64,000 nucleotides of DNA from Glycine soja (lineage: Eukaryota; Streptophyta; Magnoliopsida; Fabales; Fabaceae): the NCBI RefSeq assembly GCF_004193775.1, contig NC_041004.1, forward strand, positions 31,830,411 to 31,894,410, given 5' to 3'. A model generated the notes under the pieces. It saw only the letters and a list, made by a program, of their open reading frames with translations. It was not told the origin of the DNA and made no database searches. The position numbers were made by a program, and so were the translations under genes. The number at the start of each line of letters is the position of its first letter. Positions within the stretch are counted from its first letter, which is position 1. This document shows, piece after piece, positions 10,387 through 22,355 of the stretch.

Positions 10387-12026
10387 CGAAATTTTTCTAA
10401 GTTTTGATCAAACACATGCTTGCAAGGAGTGTACGCTGCATCAAATTTGTTATCATCAGAAGTTGTACGTAGACATGAAAGTCAAATTAAATTAATGTAT
10501 AAAATAAACCTTACCCAATTTCTTGAACATCTCTTTTTGTTTCGCGTTGTTGAATTTGTGATTGAAATTGCTGGCTATGTGTCGGACGCAGTACACATGA
10601 TAACCGTGGGGAGGTTGCCAACCAAGTGCTTCGTTAGCGACAGCAGACTTTATACTCGCGTGACGATCAGATATTAGACAAATTTCATTCTTATCTGTGA
10701 CGTGTTCACGCAAGTGGGCCAAAAATCATGACCATGTTGTTAGCGTCTCGCCTTCGACCACGGCGAATGCTAGAGGAAGAACACCACCATTTCCATCTTG
10801 CGATGTGGCCATTAACAGGGTCCCACGATATTTGCCGTATAAATGTGTGCCGTCAACTTGTATGATTGGTTTACAGTACTTAAAAGCCTCTTTGCATTGA
10901 CCAAATGTCCAAAATACTCTATGAAATTGACGATGTTCGCGACTCACCCTATTACCAACAATAAAATCATCATGTAGTATTTGAAAGTAAGAGCCAGGAG
11001 AATGATTTTGCATGTGTGTTAGCCATGACGAGAGTTTCGCATACGACTCTTCCCAATCACCATATTCAATTGCAATCGCCTTTTGCTTGGCCATCCATGT
11101 TTTTCTGTATGAAACCTTATAGGAAAATTCACTATTTATCCTTTCTTGAATCAAAGAAATTTTTATTGATGGATCTTCTCTAATCATGCTTGTAATTCAA
11201 ATAATAAAATAAAATTACAAATTAAAATAACAAATAACACAAAAGTAGGATAATATGAACATAAAAAACGTACCTACTACGCAAGTCGCAATTAAATTTG
11301 AATCAAGCTTCTCATGGTCTTGTGTCATGGTCATATTTAGACATGTGTGCGGTCCACCCCATTGTGTCACTTTCCATGCATCAGTTCTTTTGGATAAAAT
11401 TGCCCTCATATAAAAAGGGCAAGGAGACTCTTCGGTGTTGCTGGGGGCAACTAACGATATATTTGTGTGATTTCGTTTCAACAACCTTAAAACTTTGATG
11501 CACCTTCATCACATATTGTTTCAGTGCATTTTTGACCGCATCTTTACTGTCAAAATCCATGCCAACATATAATTCTTGTCCAACATTAAAAGTCGTTGGC
11601 ATGTCCAGACCACAAATGTCCTCCTCGTCCGGATGACTCCAATTGATATTATTATAATGCATAGCATCATTCCAAAATGGATTTTGAATTTCTGGTACAC
11701 CTAATAATTTAAAAAAAAATCACGTCAACAAACTACTCCTATTTAGTTACCATTAAATACAATTCTCATAAAAAGATAGATGTATTCCACTAATTTTGTA
11801 TTTCACAAACATTTACCTTGGGTTGGGTGAACAATTGAAACTGGTTCAACGATGTCAGTGACTTCATCGTCTGTATCAGATATTCCATCATCACTATCAT
11901 CTTCATCGAAAGACTCTTCAACGTATGAGTTAGATGCAAGATAATCATCATCATCATCATCTTCATCATCATGTAAATTGCTTATATTTCTTGGTAGTTC
12001 CGACTCATGATGAGATACATTACGTC

Positions 12027-12034
12027 CACATGAC
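12027..12034. repeat. hAT target duplication, left copy (CACATGAC)
   Basis: CACATGAC at 12027-12034 matches CACATGAC at 18169-18176 perfectly; 8 bp is the hallmark of the hAT superfamily. Confidence 0.95.
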
Positions 12035-12212
12035 TAGACATGGCAATGGGGCGGGGCGGGGACGGGTATTGTTTCCCCAATCCCCGACCTCGACTCCCCG
12101 ACCTGTCCCCATACCCGTACCCGATACCCGACGGGTTTAAAAATTTTATCCCATCCCCGTACCCGTCGGGTATCAGGTATCCCCGACCCCAACCCGTACC
12201 CGATTAGAATTA
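12035..12212. repeat. hAT-1 left subterminal repeat block
   Basis: GC-rich compared with its surroundings and built from short words such as GGGGCGGGG, CCCCGACC, TACCCGTACCCGAT and ACCCGACGGGT in both orientations. Such blocks usually serve as transposase binding sites in hAT elements (family knowledge). Confidence 0.75.
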
Positions 12213-12713
12213 AAAAAAATTTTAAAAATATTAAAAATTTGATTTTAAAAAAAATAAATTGATTATTAAACATTTATTTTCAACTACTTATATATCATTA
12301 AATTTATTATAACATATGTGACTACAAAATTCGTTAAGAAATGAATATTAAATTATGTAAAAATTCTAAAATAAAATTAACTACTAATAAATAAAATAAA
12401 GACTAACACATTTGTCTAGCATGATTCCATAATTTTTTAAGGTAAATAAAATACGTCAAATATGAAACAACATAATTCAAATGTTCATTAGTTCAAATTA
12501 CACCAAATTAGAAATAAATAGAAAATGAAAACAATGTCCATCATCAAAATAACCACCAACTTCACCAAAGATGTCATCAACATTTCTTCTTCAGCACTCA
12601 ACCTGGTATTTATAAAATCAAACATCATATTTTAGATGTTTCAAATCTTAAAATCACACATCACATTAGTAAATAAGTATAGTTATTACTTTACCGATCA
12701 ACAATAATGTCTA

Positions 12714-15181
12714 CTAATCTTGCAAACATTGAGTAATGTTACTGACCAAAGATCCACCTATATTTTAAAAAATTTGAAAAATTAGATATGTATAATGATA
12801 TTAAAAAAAATTAGAACAACTAAAAGTGAATATACCTTCATCATCGGATTCAATCTCATCAGTAAAAGTTGATTCTTCAATTGATCTAGAACCTATAAAT
12901 AATAATTATAAAATAATAAATAACAAGTTATAAGTTTCAAAAATATAAGCAATTCATAAAGTATCACATAAGCATTCAGAATTTTACCTGCATTCTCTGA
13001 ATTCCATAACCAACTTTTAGAACACATCAAAGCTTCTAAAGTAGTATAATGAAGTCGGCTACGATGAGGAGTTAATATCTGACCTCCAATACTAAATGCC
13101 GATTCAGAAGCTACAGTGGAGATCGGAATAGCTAACACATCCCTTGCAATTGCTTGTAGTGTTGGATACTTTAACTCATTCAATTTCCACCACATTAAGA
13201 TATCAAAATCTAAACTTCTTGGCAAAACTTCTTCCTCTAAGTAATGATCTAACTCTATTTTCATAGTTGAGGTTCTTGCCCTTTTCTTTCTTTCAATGTA
13301 TCTATCATAATCACACAATTTACTCTTTCCATCACTAACCACATCTTGTGATTCAAAAGAACTAGTAGAATCTTGATGCTTTTTGGCTTGATATTCCGAA
13401 ACCAAATCATAACACAAGTTTCGGATCCTATTAACTTGAGAAAAAAAATCAATGGGATAAATTGATTCAAAGTAAAACTCAAGCAACTCCATTTTGTATC
13501 TTGGATCTAAAGCAGTAGCAACTCCCATGATCACATGAATAACACTCCAATAAGAATCAAATTTTTGTAACATCTTTTCTGCCATATTTTGAATCACTTC
13601 ATTAGGGGAATTGACCCATTCAGATAAAGCCATCTTGATCTCACAAATTTGAGGAAAATAAATGTTGGCAGTTGGATATTTTGTACCAGAAATCATTTCT
13701 GTAATATCATTAAATATGGCCAACCTCTTACACACTTCCTTTGCAAATTCCCATTGTGAATCACTTGGAAAACAAGAGTATTGAGTTTCACGCTGCTTTA
13801 ATCGGGAAAACACATCCTTATATGATATTGCCACATCAAGCATCTTGTAATTTGAATTCCATCTAGTTGGACAATCTAAACTCAACTTTTTGGTGCAAGG
13901 GATTCACAATTGTTTAGCAGTATCTTGAAATTTTTCTAGCCTTTTAGGTGTTGCAATCCAATATGCTACACTATCTCGAATTTTTTCCACTCCATCCTTC
14001 ACAACTCCTAAACCATCTTTTACTATCAAATTTAAGATATGTGCACAACAACACATGTGAAGAAACGCTCCTTCCTTAATTAAAGTGCCTAATTGCAACT
14101 TATTCTTAATTTTTTCAATCATGCAATCATTTGTACTACAATTATCCAAAGTGATAGTGGACAATTTTGTATCAATGTTCCAATCCAGCAAACACTCAAC
14201 TAGTGCATTGCAAAGTCTTTCACTTGTGTGAGGTGAAGGAACATAAATGAACCTAGTATATCAACACAAAAATAGCTTAATTACACTATCACAGAAAAAG
14301 ATCTAACACAATATATCAACACAAAAATATCTAACACAAAAAATTATAAAAAAATATCCAACACAATATATTGGGAAGCTATAAAATTAAGGATGTTGCT
14401 AGTACCTCAAAATGAGACTTTGCAAAGTCCATGAGCTATCAATGTAATGAGCTGTGACAGCCATATACCCTTTCTTTTGGTTGCTTGCAGTCCACATATC
14501 TGATGTAATTGCCACCCTTCCTTCATTTGTATCCAACAGCTTCATAACAATTGATTTTTCAAAGTCATAAACATTAAATATCTCTTTCTTTATAATGTTT
14601 CGTGAAGGACATTGAAATTGTGGTTGGAGTGTAGCTAAAAATCTTCTAAACCCAACATGATTCACTATTGAAAGTGGATATTCATGCATGATAATAGCAC
14701 ATGCAAGATCCTTCCTTGCATTTTCTTCATTATAACCTCCAGCAGTCAATTCTTGTCTACCTTGTGTAACCTTGGGAATAAGAAATGTTTGTCCCTTCCC
14801 TTTGTCATGTAACCTTTTCTGAATGCATTTCTCCATATGGGCATGCAAATGCTTTGTTCCATTCTTTGATGCTCCCCCGAGAAGCTTTTTGCAGTATTTA
14901 CATTGGGCCTTGTCTTGCCCATCAACAGTTTTAATCTTATCAAAATGGTTCCACACAATACTTTTGAGCCTCCCTCCTCCAGTTTTTGTTGATGATACAC
15001 CATGGTCATCCACCTCCATGCTAGGTGGTTGTTGCATAGGTTCATTATTAGGACCTTCAGCTGTACCGGTAGAACTTTCTACTGGAGTTGGTTGGTGTGA
15101 AGATAGCAGAGTAGGATGGTCTGAAGATTGTGAAGTTGGTTGGTGTGAACTAGGTTCTTCAATTTGCATATTTTCTGCCAT
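12714..15181 (-). pseudogene. hAT transposase (BED zinc finger), one in-frame stop
   Basis: Four exons fit GT-AG rules and keep frame: 15181-14406, 14252-12988, 12892-12836 and 12757-12714, about 713 codons. Start: ATG at 15181 (MAENMQIEEPSS); an in-frame ATG lies at 15196. Domains: BED zinc finger around residues 75-130 (VWNHFDKI, CKYCKKLL, HLHAHMEKC); RNase H-like core with ITSDMWTASN, TLDNCSTND and CCAHILNL; hAT C-terminal dimerisation region WWKLNELKYPTLQAIARDVL followed by STVASESAFS. The only clear lesion is a TGA at 13904-13906, between DTAKQL and IPCTKKL. RICESLEEPER-type domesticated genes share this architecture, but the inverted repeats and target duplication mark this as a transposon copy. 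Confidence 0.9.
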
Positions 15182-15368
15182 GGACTTCAACAACAAGCTA
15201 TTATTTTAAAAACAAAGCAATTAATACAATACAGATTAACAAACATGAATAAAATAGTAATCCATGGCAACTAGTGTAGAGAATAATACTTCAAAACCCT
15301 ATATAGCAGTAAAAATGTGACAAGAAACTCTATTGGCCAATCATTTAAGGCAGGCTTCCTTCATTTAA

Positions 15369-15617
15369 GGGTCTGTTTGGTTTAATAAATTTTTTTTCCT
15401 GATTTTATAGGTAATTACAAAAAATATACATTGGTTTTTACACTGTTTTCTATTTTCAAATATTAGTACAGGAAGGGAAACAATGCAAACATGTTGTCTT
15501 TATCACTTGTATAAATTTTTAAAATCGAAAATGAAGTGAAAAATTGTAGCACCTTTGTAATTATTTGTGAAAAGAGGAAATGGAAACAATTTTTTTTTTC
15601 TCAAACCAAACAGGCCC
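15369..15617. mobile_element. MITE inside hAT-1 (~249 bp)
   Basis: It begins GGGTCTGTTTGGTTTAAT and ends TCAAACCAAACAGGCCC, an inverted terminal repeat of about 14 bp with one mismatch. The ends resemble Tourist/Harbinger or hAT-derived MITEs. The flanks show no convincing target duplication, so the superfamily is open. There is no coding potential. Confidence 0.7.
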
Positions 15618-17989
15618 AATTTCATCCTTTTGCTGTAAAATCTTATTTTTCTTTGGGCTTTGGTATGTATATTTTAGTTGATATGTGATGTTGTTCATTT
15701 TAAGAAAGTACATCATCCTTGCTGATTGGCTAATTACACTACACAAATGCAACAACAGCAGCAACCATGCAGAGTCAGATTGACAGAGGCGTTTCATACA
15801 AAAGAGTATTAATAATAGTAACATATGTGGGTAATAATATTATGAATTAGACTGTGCAAAGAAGCAAAAAGGGAAGGTGGGTAATCTTCACTGAAGTGCA
15901 TTGTCAGTGGGAAATATCCACCCTCCTAATCAGTCTGCAACATATGACATGCAGAAAAATTACCATGAAGTAAATAACAATGTCCACTATTGAACAATTC
16001 ACTCATTCATTTGCGAATCTAATACAAGGCATGAAGTCAGAGAACATGACTCACTGAAATAAGCTCATAGTGATAGAATATTTGAGTAATTTCTATGACC
16101 TTAATTATGTTGAAAGCAAAAGGTCAATCATAAGCACCTAGATGGCATTGGTTTTCCCTCCTTTCCCCCTTGTTTCCTGGGTGTATGGTTCTCATCCCAA
16201 CCAGAAAAATTAATTTTAAATATCGTTTGCTGTAAAAAAACTAACATAAGTCAAAAGGCTCCTTGCTATCCTAAGGTATAGGGAGGTTAATTATACACAG
16301 CCTTGGTATCACACGCAAAGAGGTTGGCTTCTAGATTATGTAAAGTTGAATCCTGATATGAGTAATGAAATTAATATTGACTGAACTATTTTCAACTTTA
16401 GCTCGAAAGATTCCCTATGTGATTGGTCATTTCCTAGTTTAGCTCTTCCAATGGATTCTAGATCCCAACTTGCTCGAGTAAATTGGCTTGGACAACCTAT
16501 AGCAGCCGTGCATCAATGTACATTACTCCAATTAATTCCTAGTTTTTTTAATGTATATATAGAAAAAGAGATACTATTGTAAATTCCATCCTGAATATAA
16601 AATCCAAATGTTTACTTTCCATTGACCCTCCCACCTAATATCCACATTAGAAGTGATATTTTAGCAAAAATTGTCACATGGTATAGCCGTATAGGTGCTC
16701 AAAGATGGAACTGGTGAGTGAGTTGAAAAATATCAATACCCCTTCAGCGAAAAAGTACCTCCCACGTGCAGAATTGTGCAGCAGCCCCTAAACTCAATAA
16801 ATACTTTCCATAATCCACTATTAGAGTATAAAAAACTGACCAAGAAAAAGCAGGAACTGAGCTAAATATTCTCATGGGGGTTATTGTCTTGAGTCAACTT
16901 CAACAGAGGAGATTAGTCAAAACTTAAGATCATCTCAACTGCAAAATATATCAAGTGGCTCTAAATACATCCTTGGATTATGGGAAAGGTTGAGATATGA
17001 ACTCACATCACATTACATTTTGTGGAATAAAAACAGATTACAATGGCTAGATTTTGTAGTGTGGTTCTCTCAAGGTTCTTATCATGTACCTTCAAAGTTA
17101 TTTATATAATATATAAGGCTTATGCCTGAAACATCACACAACTAGAACAGTTTCAAACAACTTTACCATCCTCAAACTATGTGACCGCAAAATTATAATT
17201 CTGTTGTGCCATACCATCAGTAATAGTAATAAGAAAAAAGCATCTGCCATCACATATAAGGCTCTAAAGCACACAAAACTCTTGGAGGGCAAACATCCAA
17301 AACTAACCAAATCGATTCTGTATTTACACCTGGAATCATTGGTCGTGCTATATATTTATAAATTGACGAATAGCAAAGATCAATCCCTCTAGTTTACTTC
17401 AAATCCCTGTCATCCTCCCCAACCCCCAATCGCCAAATAGAAAATCAATAATACAGAGATATTTAAGCATCGAAGATGAAAGCGAGTGTAGACAGAAAAG
17501 AGATATGAAGAGAAAAAGAACGCACCCCAGCCTTGCCAGGAATAGTGCAATGCCAGACCATCAAATTAACGGTGGCATCAGGGAGAGTCTCGGGCACAAA
17601 AATATATACCAGACCACAAAAAGCATAAAAGCAAACATTTTAAGAAGAAAAAGCTTTAGATGGAAAACCTGTGGTGATGTGGTTGGGCAACTACACAAAG
17701 CACAGCGCCGTGTTCAACTCTCAGGGGAAATCCTCCTATATCCAAGAGACCACTAATGAAAATCCACATTCAATCCAAAGCAAGGATCATAAAATAAAAT
17801 CAATGTACTGATCAGACACATACCTGATTACCTGAAGGAAGAAGAAGAGAAAGATTCAAGGTCTGAAGTTAGGGTTAGGGTTGGGGGTAGAAGGTAGGAT
17901 GCTGTTAAATCTGAATGTGGCTTGGCCTTAGCTTTTTTAATGTGCAGACTGCAGACCCTATTTATTTATTTTTTATTTATGTTATTTTC
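15618..17989. other. Long 5' non-coding region of hAT-1
   Basis: No recognisable gene over about 2.4 kb. It includes two TTAGGG units at 17870-17885, too few to be a telomeric tract. Its length upstream of the transposase start is unusual for a compact hAT and may include other inserted sequence that I do not recognise. Confidence 0.5.
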
Positions 17990-18168
17990 AGGGTCGGGGT
18001 CGGGGTCGGGGTGGATACAGGAATCCCATACCCGTACATGTACCCGGCTTTTGGTTATCGGGGAAAACCCGAACCCGAACCCATATCCGGTCAACTCAGG
18101 TATTACCCGTCAAAGTCGGGACGGGTTCGTGCGGGTACCCACGGGTACGGGTTTTCTTGCCATGCCTA
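17990..18168. repeat. hAT-1 right subterminal repeat block
   Basis: GGGTCGGGGTCGGGGTCGGG opens the block, followed by words such as ATACCCGTAC, AACCCGAACCCGAACCC and GGGTACCCACGGGTACGGG, leading to the terminus TTGCCATGCCTA. It mirrors the left block. Confidence 0.8.
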
Positions 18169-18529
18169 CACATGACGTAACAAAATTTGCAGCATGAAAC
18201 ATAGAACCACCAGCAACATCCTTTTCTACGTACAATTCTAGAACTGACATTTGTTGTTGTTGTTGAAAACTTTCGATCATAGTTTCAACATCTTCGTCAT
18301 CACAAATTTGCAACGCAACATATTTTCCTAAAACTAAAAATCTACAACTTATAGTAGAAATAATTTCATTATTTTCTAACTTTACCTTATCTCCAATTTT
18401 TTTTTTCAAAGCATTGAAACTAATTCCGCGTTTAATCTGAATGACCTTTTTACTGATTTCAAATATTACACCATCATTGTCTTCATATACTCTTCCGTTG
18501 AAATACAACACTGTAATAATTGAATTCAT

Positions 18530-19016
18530 GATATACCTACATGATCAAAATTAAAAATAATTAATCATAAGAATAGTAGTTTTAAAATAAATAATTACTC
18601 ATACTAATTTTATAATAAAAATTCTAATTAAAAAAATTAATTCACTTAAACTTTACCTTAATATTTTAGTCTAACAAATAAAATTATTACTTCAATTAAA
18701 TATTCCGTCGATGATACAAATATAAAATATTTATTTGCTTCCTCTATTAAACTTATACTACACATTCATACTTTATTCTAAAAAAATTACTCTAATTAAA
18801 TAATTTATGGAAAATTCCTCAACTTCAAAAAAATTCCAGACAGACACAAAATGGAAGGGTTATAAATGAAGGATTACACTTAAAATAATTTCAGACGGAA
18901 CATGGCCAACACGCCTACGACTGGTAATATTTGTATCTTCGAAGCCGTTTTTCAGTACTAATTAACGAGAACAATTTAATTAACTCAAATGAGATATGTT
19001 CGGTAATGAATGATAT

Positions 19017-19091
<75 letters not shown>

Positions 19092-20460
19092 GAGAGAAAA
19101 TTAGTAGGAAAGTATACTCTCTACATACAGGAGATGAGAGACAAATAAGGCCTAATTGTTCTCCATCTCCGGTCAATAGTCTCAATGGTTAATTAAGTAC
19201 ATGCACTCAGTGAACAACTAATTTGAAACTTAGTGAGACAAAGAGATAAAAGAAATATATACAATTAAAGTATAATAACTAATATTATATATGTGATAAA
19301 AACAAAGAGATAGAAAATTAGTGAGTGTTAAAGAATTAATTCAACTATATTTTTTTAATTTTCTGCACTAGTGATTGCTTTGACAGATAGAATATTCACC
19401 TATTATATTTTTCGAAAAGTGAAGAAGTATTAGACCTGATCTAGTGCTAGTTTGTTGTCTCAATATTTTTCTTATTTACCATAAAGTATAAAATAATCTA
19501 AAAATCCAAGTAAAGTTCTTTTAAGATTATTAAAAATCAATAAATTACTAATAAATATAGTAACCAAAAAATTGTTATTCCCATGCTAGTTTTTATGTTA
19601 ATAAATTTAAATGACGAGACTTTTAAAATTGGTAATATTTTTCTTATTGTTTTTATAATTAAAATTACAATTTCTTTTTGTTAACTTATACTAAATTTTA
19701 TTACAAGTAAAATGAAACTTCGTACTCAGAACAAACCACAAAATACTTAAGAAATAGCATCTAAATAGTTTTTGTCTTAAATTAAATTATATGTCAAATA
19801 ATACTTCAGACGCAAAAACCATTAACAAAAAGGCTTACAAATAATTACTACTAATAATTTTTAAATTTAAAATCTAATTTACAAAATTAATACACTTAAA
19901 TTTGAGCTTCAAATTTGATTCTAACCATAATATTTGTTACTTGAAAATAAAAAATTTGTACATGATAAATAAACAAAAGGAAAGAAGACTTTATTTAAAT
20001 AAATACAAAGCATCCTTACTATATAATCAGCAGCAAACTTCAAAAGAAAGAGATAGAAACTCTCTTCAAATGAAACTCTTTCTTTCTCTTCAGTGCCAAA
20101 TTTTTGCAAGTGCTGAGTGTTATTGGAAGTTTGTTCTATTTAAAGAAAATTTACACAAAAAGCTGAATCTATGTGCAACGTTACACGCCATTAAAGTAAA
20201 TCTGTATGCATGTCACCTCCTACATGCCTAGCCCTAATCTTTAACCTGCCATGCACGTGACCTGCTACTGCTGCATGCTTCTGATTGCCTTATCCAATCC
20301 TAATATTCTCTAAAGCAAAAACGTGCCCTAGCTGATAAATAACAGTGCCCTAGAACGTGCCTTAGCTGATAAATAACAGTGCCCTAGTCTCCTCTAAAGC
20401 GTGGCTTGAGTCAGTGCTGGCATGTCCCGCCAAAACGAAAAGCGGAATGGGGGAGGGGGT
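18530..20460. other. MULE interior upstream of the transposase, AT-rich
   Basis: No coding region is supported. This is where the transposase promoter should lie, since translation starts at 18529 on the minus strand, but no unambiguous TATA box can be chosen in such AT-rich sequence. Near 20340-20390 the phrase 'gctgataaataacagtgccctag' occurs twice in tandem. Confidence 0.5.
19021..19084. repeat. (TA)n microsatellite, ~64 bp
   Basis: Uninterrupted TA dinucleotides in the MULE right half. Confidence 0.95.
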
Positions 20461-20734
20461 GTATCGCCAGCAGGAATGGCGGGCTTAGAAGGCTGTATCA
20501 CCAATGTTGACAACGAGTCCCACGTGGCCTGTGTCGCCAGTACAAGAGGCGACACTCTCCTTCCTACGTGGCCTGTCACGCCAATGCCAGTGACGGCTTC
20601 ACCATTCTTAAGCTCTCTCGCCAGTGGCTATGACAGATTCCACCCAAATAACAGATCCCCTCCATTAATACTTTTAAAACAGACCCCAATCCGTAAATAA
20701 TTTTTAAAATTGACCCCCTACAATAAATTTGCCT
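20461..20734 (-). repeat. MULE right terminal inverted repeat
   Basis: The reverse complement matches 5812-6121 in order, with the same hairpin-forming words: TCGCCAGCAGGAATGGCGGG (20463-20482), GTCGCCAGTACAAGAGGCGAC, 'acgccaatgccagtgacgg' and CTCGCCAGTGGCTATGACA. Several stems have lost one arm by substitution. It ends TAAATTTGCCT and is followed by the target copy ACTAAATG at 20735-20742. Confidence 0.9.
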
Positions 20735-20757
20735 ACTAAATGATTCTTGTCCTATAA

Positions 20758-20823
20758 AAAATTGGTGATATCAATTAATTCAATTTTGTTTAGTGACGTC
20801 ACTTAAATAGTATCACCAATTTA
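20758..20823. repeat. Short hairpin, possible small MITE
   Basis: AAAATTGGTGATAT and ATAGTATCACCAATTT form imperfect inverted arms about 14 bp long around a loop of about 38 bp that contains the palindrome TGACGTCA. Confidence 0.6.
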
Positions 20824-22355
20824 GATGTGTAAATGACTTCTGATGTCATCCCAAATGCTTTTACATTATCAAAATGACAGCTCTACATGCATCTTTGTTT
20901 CTGCACCACACTGGTTCTTTTAGAAATGACAATGCTACAGGGAATCATGAGTTTGTTGGAAATAAGTTATCACAAGAGATACAGAGACTCATGAGTGATT
21001 TGGGTGGCACCTGGATTTTGCTCTCTCCCAGTACCTTTTTTATATTCCGTAATGTTAATTGAGGGAGGTATATCAATTGAGAATAAGAGTGGAAAATAAA
21101 TATATTGGGAAGTATGTTTATCATTTGAGGGAGGTATATTTTACAGTACTCTTTACCTCCCTTCCATCCACACATTAGGTGTTTAAACACGAAGTTTATT
21201 TCTCCAACTCATGCGTTTGTTCAATAAAACCCAGCCCAAAACGTATGAGGAAAAGCTTAAATGATTAATCACCGATAGACCCAAATCAATTTATGAATAA
21301 TAAAAAAGATAATGAAACAAAAAATAATAAAATAATAAAAAGATAAAAACGAAATAAAAAATAAATAAATTACATGGAGATTAAGTCCGAACCATAACAT
21401 TATGAACCATACAATAATTTTTTTTTCTGGAAATACGTGCAAGACCAATGTGGGACATGTATTGGACAAAACAACACAACCAGCCAAATTTGGTCAGAAT
21501 GCATGGTGTCATGACCAACTCAATCACATTGTAAAGGGCATATCATGTCAGGACCACTTACTTTTTACAAAGAAAGGCAGAAAAACCAAGAAGAGGATGG
21601 AAATGCGTGATAACATTTTGTTACAGTTAAGAGTGCATTGTGCAGAACGCCATCTCCATTTTCTGTTTGACTATTATTTAGTTTTTTCTGCCTTTCTTCT
21701 TTAAATAACAATTTAACTATAATTTTTATCCTTTTTTTTTAGTTTTTTTGCTTTGTTTTATTTTTTATCTTCTTTTTCTTCCTCTCCTTTTCTTTTATTT
21801 TAGTAAAAAAATAGATAAAATAAGTTAAATTAAAATTAAAATAAAGGAAAAAGAAAAAAAAATGTAACACTTCATTTCATTACAAAGCCAGAAATCTAAT
21901 TATTCTCATAAACAAACTAATAAGCAACGTTTTAAAAAGTGGTCTACAACTGTAATTTGGACTGTAACATTAAAATTTTTTTAATTATCCACCATTACAA
22001 CTGGAATCATATGAGTCGAACGAAATCATAATGGGACCACTACTGATATTTAAAATCTTACTTATAAGTATGCAACATCATATATATCAACCCACCAATC
22101 ACATTAATTAGCATGCAAATCCAAAAATGGGTTCACAATGTTGAAAATAAGCCCAACACAAGAGAACTGTCTAATGAAATGCTGCATAAGCATGCTACAA
22201 TGTGATTAGCTCAGTCGTTCTAGACCAAGCAATTATATTCAATGCTCACTAATGCAAGGAATCTAGTGAATTATTAGGTGTCTCACAAAAGCAGAAAAAC
22301 CAGGAAAAGTAAGAAAGCAAAGATCCTACCAAAGCATTTAATAAAACTTGTTTCC
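20824..22355. other. Intergenic, 3' side of the first UGT gene
   Basis: No supported gene. A 'gagggaggtatat' phrase occurs twice (about 21060 and 21126). The 3' UTR and poly(A) site of the minus-strand UGT gene should lie just left of 22356, but no single signal stands out. Confidence 0.45.

Larger units (their letters stand above)
12035..18168 (-). mobile_element. hAT transposon 1, 6.1 kb, nested in the MULE transposase
   Basis: The termini are TAGACATGGCAATGGG on the left and (reverse complement) TAGGCATGGCAAGAAAA on the right, a typical hAT inverted repeat, with a perfect 8 bp target duplication CACATGAC. It encodes one hAT transposase on the minus strand. Subterminal regions on both sides are packed with ACCCG/CCCGA words. 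A MITE (15369-15617) sits in its long 5' region. The clean target duplication and a single coding lesion suggest a much younger insertion than the host MULE. Confidence 0.95.
10515..18529 (-). pseudogene. mudrA-like MULE transposase, split by a hAT insertion
   Basis: The N-terminal exon, 18529 to about 18177, starts MNSIITVLYFNG and resembles the ubiquitin-fold leader of plant MuDR transposases. The hAT interrupts it. The frame resumes at 12026 with an Asp/Glu-rich linker and ends at 11817 before a GT donor. Exon 11700 to ~11274 carries the MuDR DNA-binding region (TFNVGQELYVGMDFDSKDAV, then WKVTQWGGPHTCLNMTMTQD), with a 1 bp frameshift near 11435. Exon 11188-10515 holds the MULE DDE core: QVDGTHLYGKYRGTLLMAT with the first Asp, and ISDRHASIKSA with the second. 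A TGA replaces an expected Trp at 10726-10728. The third acidic residue and the SWIM zinc finger are absent, so the gene is truncated as well as split. Confidence 0.85.
5812..20734. mobile_element. Mutator-like element (MULE), 14.9 kb with nested hAT
   Basis: The two ends are long inverted repeats starting AGGCAAATTTA and ending TAAATTTGCCT, flanked by the direct repeat ACTAAATG. Inside are a plant-mobile-domain gene (plus) and a mudrA-like transposase (minus), transcribed towards each other. Removing the 6.1 kb hAT insertion and its target copy leaves about 8.8 kb, a normal size for a MULE. Both genes are broken by stops and the transposase lacks its C-terminal part, so the copy is dead. MULEs that carry a plant-mobile-domain gene are a known plant class; assignment to a named family needs a repeat-library search. 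Confidence 0.9.

Noticed and set aside
12714..15181. Domesticated RICESLEEPER-type host gene
   Set aside because: The frame lies within hAT inverted termini with a perfect 8 bp target duplication and contains a stop, so it is a transposon copy.
17868..17890. Telomere-like TTAGGG repeat
   Set aside because: Only two units, and the plant telomere unit is TTTAGGG; not evidence of a telomeric tract.
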